DNA of 64,000 nt from Prauserella marina (GTDB lineage: Bacteria; Actinomycetota; Actinomycetes; Mycobacteriales; Pseudonocardiaceae): contig NZ_CP016353.1 in NCBI RefSeq assembly GCF_002240355.1, forward strand, positions 3,212,501-3,276,500, written 5' to 3'. Position numbers and translations under genes: made by a program. This document shows, in pieces, positions 61,707 to 64,000 of this stretch (its first letter is position 1; every line of letters starts with the position of its first letter). The notes below the pieces were generated by a model. That model worked only from the letters and a program-made list of their open reading frames with translations, had not been told where the DNA came from and made no database searches.

Positions 61707-62462
61707 ATGAGCAAGGTCGATCTGCACGAGGATTCCGGCCGTTGGACACTGACGCTCGCCGACCCCGGCAGGCGCAACTGCCTTGACGAACGCATGTGCG
61801 CGGACCTTGTCGACGCCGCGAGCATCGTCGCGGCCGACGAGCGGGCCAGGACACTGGTCGTCACGGGCGAAGGCAGCGCGTTCTGCGCTGGAGCCGACCT
61901 GCCCGCGCTGTTCGACTCCACCGAAGGCAAAGCCACCGGCGAGATCCGAGGGCAGCTGCACGCCGTCTACGACAGTTTCCTGCGGCTGCGTTCGCTGCGC
62001 GTGCCGACGATCGCCGCCGTGCACGGGCCCGCGGTGGGAGCGGGCCTGAACCTCGCCATGGTGTGCGACGTGCGGATCGCGGGACCGCGTGCCTCGTTCG
62101 CGGCGACGTTCACCAAGATCGGTCTGCACCCCGGCGGTGGCTGCACCTACTTCCTCGTCGAAGCTCTCGGCAAGCAGCGGGCACTGGCGATGTTGCTCGA
62201 CGGTGGCGCGCTCGACGGGGCAGCGGCCGTCGACGCGGGACTCGCGCTCGAACTGGCCGACGATCCGGTCGCCGCGGCGCACGAGCGGGCGGCGGCGTGG
62301 GCGGCGCTCGATCCCGCGCTGGTCGCCGACATCAAGACCGCGGTGGGTATCGCGGGGCGCGGTGACTTCGCGGCCAGCCTGGAATTCGAGTCGTGGGCAC
62401 AGGCGAGCACGGCCACCGGGCCGGCCATTCAGCAGGCGGTCGCCCGGTTCCGCAGGTCATGA
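61707..62462 (+). CDS. enoyl-CoA hydratase/isomerase family protein
   Basis: A 251-residue crotonase-fold protein with oxyanion-hole segments FCAGADLPALF and GPAVGAGLNLAMVCDVRIAG. At the usual second acid position it reads FTKIGLHPGGGCTY, so one expected Glu is replaced (KIGLHPGGG), which argues against classical hydratase activity. The ATG at 61707 has GAGGAG ten bases upstream. It is divergent from narK, and its stop overlaps that of the LysR gene (TCATGA). Confidence 0.85.
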   Translation: MSKVDLHEDSGRWTLTLADPGRRNCLDERMCADLVDAASIVAADERARTLVVTGEGSAFCAGADLPALFDSTEGKATGEIRGQLHAVYDSFLRLRSLRVPTIAAVHGPAVGAGLNLAMVCDVRIAGPRASFAATFTKIGLHPGGGCTYFLVEALGKQRALAMLLDGGALDGAAAVDAGLALELADDPVAAAHERAAAWAALDPALVADIKTAVGIAGRGDFAASLEFESWAQASTATGPAIQQAVARFRRS

Positions 62463-63386
62463 ACCCGTCGCGGCAGGTGTCTCGGCGGCGAGTTCGGCCA
62501 CCGAGGCCAGGCATTGGCGTAACCACTGGTGGCCCGCGTCCCGTTCGTGCACCGGATGCCAAACCGCCGACTCGACGAACCTGGTCGGCTCGCCCCGCAG
62601 TTCGACGATCCTGACCTCGCCCGAGCCGGTCAGCCGGTCGGCGACCCCGCGCGGAACCAGTCCCGCCCTGTTCGTGCCGCGAACCAGCAACGGGACGGAA
62701 AGAAACGACTCCACCGTCGCGGCGATCAGCGGAACCGTCTCCGCCGCGCGAAGCCCCAGCGCGGGTACCTCGTCGACCGAGGAGCCTCCCGCCACCACCC
62801 ACGGCAGCGCCGACAGTTCGGCGACGGTCGCGCTGCCGCCGACCACCTGCCGGTCGGCGTCCACGACGGCGACCCACTCGTCCACCAACAGGTCCTGTGA
62901 GGGCAGCCCGGTGACAACGCCCTTGCGCAGTACCAGCGCGTCGACGGTGCGCAGGCACTCGTCGACCCTGTCGATCGTGCCGGGCGGACATGACAGCAGC
63001 CGAAGCCGGACGTTCGGCGCCCGTTCCGCGATGATCCGGTGCAACCAGGGGCCCGCGGTGGCCATACCGTAGTCGGAGGCGAGAACCGTGAACTCGCGTT
63101 CGGCCGTGGCCGGATCGAAGTCGGGCATGCTGGTGAACACTCGCTCCGCTCCCGCGAGCGCGGTGCCGAGCAGCGGACGCAAATGCTCGGCGAGCGGGGT
63201 GAGCTCGTACTGGTTGCCTCGGCGCACGAGCAGATCGTCGGCGAAATGCCTGCGAAGCCGGCCCAGCGCGGTGGACATCGTCGGCTGGCTCAGGCCGATC
63301 CGGTGGGCGGCTTTGGTGACACTCTTCTCGGCGAGCAACGCATCCAGCAGCACCATCAGATTGAGGTCGAGGCCGCGCGGATGCAC
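62457..63386 (-). CDS. LysR family transcriptional regulator
   Basis: A 309-residue regulator: winged helix HPRGLDLNLMVLLDALLAEK and KAAHRIGLSQPTMSTALGRLR, then a periplasmic-binding-type effector domain. The DLNLL start is typical of the NodD/LinR-like branch. GTG 63386 is chosen because a TACCCT -10 box ends six bases before it; no ribosome site is present. It is divergent from the reductase gene at 63479 and probably controls it. Confidence 0.9.
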   Translation of the reverse strand: MHPRGLDLNLMVLLDALLAEKSVTKAAHRIGLSQPTMSTALGRLRRHFADDLLVRRGNQYELTPLAEHLRPLLGTALAGAERVFTSMPDFDPATAEREFTVLASDYGMATAGPWLHRIIAERAPNVRLRLLSCPPGTIDRVDECLRTVDALVLRKGVVTGLPSQDLLVDEWVAVVDADRQVVGGSATVAELSALPWVVAGGSSVDEVPALGLRAAETVPLIAATVESFLSVPLLVRGTNRAGLVPRGVADRLTGSGEVRIVELRGEPTRFVESAVWHPVHERDAGHQWLRQCLASVAELAAETPAATGS

Positions 63387-63392
63387 CGGCAC

Positions 63393-63398
63393 AGGGTA
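63393..63398 (-). promoter_or_regulatory. -10 box of the leaderless LysR gene
   Basis: TACCCT on the minus strand ends six bases before the GTG at 63386. Confidence 0.5.
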
Positions 63399-63478
63399 TC
63401 GGAGCGCCCAATACCGGGCAGGGTGCAGCATGATGAACCCGATGTGCCCGTGCGCCTGACGAGCCGAGGGAGGTGTCC

Positions 63479-64000
63479 ATGACCGGGTTCGAGCTGCGGT
63501 TGCGGATCACCGGCGCTGACTCGCGGCCAGGGGACGTCCGCTCGCTGCGGCTGCGCGACGACGGCGGCGGCCGGCTTCCCGGCTTTACCCCCGGCAGTCA
63601 CCTCGTGCTCGACTGCGCTGGGCGGCGCAACGCCTACTCGCTCACCGGCCCCGCCATGGCGCCTGAGGAGTATCACCTGTCGGTGCTGCTGCGTTCCTCG
63701 GGCAATGGTGGGTCCGCCTACCTGCACGGTCTCGACGTCGGTTCCGTCGTCCGGTCCTCGCGGCCCCGCAGCGCCTTCCCTCCGGTCGCGACGGCACGAC
63801 ATCATCTCTTCGTCGCGGGCGGTATCGGGATCACCCCCATGCTCGCGCACGTACGGGAAGCGCTGCGCTGGGACCGTTCGTTCACCCTCGTCTACGTGTA
63901 CCGGCGTGGCCGAGGCGCCCACCTTCCCGAACTCAGGGCACTGTGCGGCGACCGGCTGTCCGAGCCGCGCGGCCGCGACGAGACCAGAGCCGTGCTCGGC
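63479..64000 (+). CDS. phthalate dioxygenase reductase-type oxidoreductase, N-terminal part (cut by window end)
   Basis: The frame is open to the window end, giving 174 residues. GGGAGG lies five bases before the ATG. The FMN-binding barrel has FTPGSHLVLDCAGRRNAYSLTGP, where Tyr-Ser-Leu fits the PDR signature, and GNGGSAYLHGLDVGSVV; the nucleotide domain begins LFVAGGIGITPML. A C-terminal 2Fe-2S ferredoxin domain would be expected beyond the window. Such proteins pass electrons from NADH to Rieske oxygenases or demethylases (VanB type). The partner oxygenase is not in the window. Confidence 0.85.
   Translation, partial: MTGFELRLRITGADSRPGDVRSLRLRDDGGGRLPGFTPGSHLVLDCAGRRNAYSLTGPAMAPEEYHLSVLLRSSGNGGSAYLHGLDVGSVVRSSRPRSAFPPVATARHHLFVAGGIGITPMLAHVREALRWDRSFTLVYVYRRGRGAHLPELRALCGDRLSEPRGRDETRAVLG

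Noticed and set aside
1-64000. CRISPR arrays, insertion sequences, integrases, prophage, rRNA or tRNA genes
   Set aside because: No evenly spaced repeats, transposase motifs or structural RNA patterns were seen on either strand.

Overview
The window looks like chromosomal DNA of a high-GC actinobacterium. A Pseudonocardiaceae-type organism (Amycolatopsis, Prauserella or Saccharomonospora relatives) is my inference from the very high GC, the frequent GTG and TTG starts, leaderless promoters, a SAM-IV riboswitch, and the mix of P450, narGHJI and CoA-catabolism genes. No rRNA, tRNA, CRISPR array, phage or transposase was seen.

Layout. 1-6.7 kb: the end of a berberine-bridge-type flavoprotein, a methyltransferase, and a formate dehydrogenase operon (small HTH protein, molybdenum catalytic subunit with Cys instead of Sec, 4Fe-4S subunit, NrfD-like membrane subunit). 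6.9-28.3 kb: mostly single genes and regulator/transporter pairs. These include a DinB-like protein, a VKOR, a YceI protein, a NarL-type two-component system, a DHA2 exporter with a divergent TetR, a CYP116B-type self-sufficient P450 with an MHS transporter and an IclR regulator, an ArsR-SRPBCC fusion, an HD protein, an ABC exporter with a divergent TetR, a class V aminotransferase behind a SAM-IV riboswitch, and an APC permease. 28.4-31.9 kb: PPK2 and two tandem glucarate-dehydratase-type enzymes; one is broken at a 16-base homopolymer. 32.5 kb: an orphan STAS protein.

33.4-52 kb: a large CoA-linked catabolic region. The minus-strand half holds an acyl-CoA dehydrogenase, a complete ferric/organic-anion-type ABC importer, an ADP-forming acyl-CoA synthetase, a class III CoA transferase, two MmgE/PrpD proteins and a second acyl-CoA dehydrogenase. 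The plus-strand half holds a hydroxyacyl-CoA dehydrogenase, enoyl-CoA hydratase, GntR regulator, thiolase and MFS transporter, with a MaoC-type hydratase facing away. Together they could import an organic acid, activate it to a CoA thioester and degrade it by beta-oxidation-like steps. The substrate cannot be read from the sequence, and this is the best candidate here for an undescribed pathway.

52-61.5 kb: a methyltransferase, then the respiratory nitrate reductase operon narK-narG-narH-narJ-narI, followed in the same direction by a cupin protein and a DUF6506-like protein. With the formate dehydrogenase at the other end, the window encodes both halves of a possible formate-to-nitrate respiratory chain. 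61.7-64 kb: an enoyl-CoA hydratase, a LysR regulator and the start of a phthalate-dioxygenase-reductase-type protein cut by the window edge.

Regulatory structure is unusually readable: palindromic operators at several divergent promoters, eight genes with a -10 box placed 6-7 bases before the start codon (leaderless), two strong hairpin terminators, and a 34-base repeat present three times in intergenic DNA.
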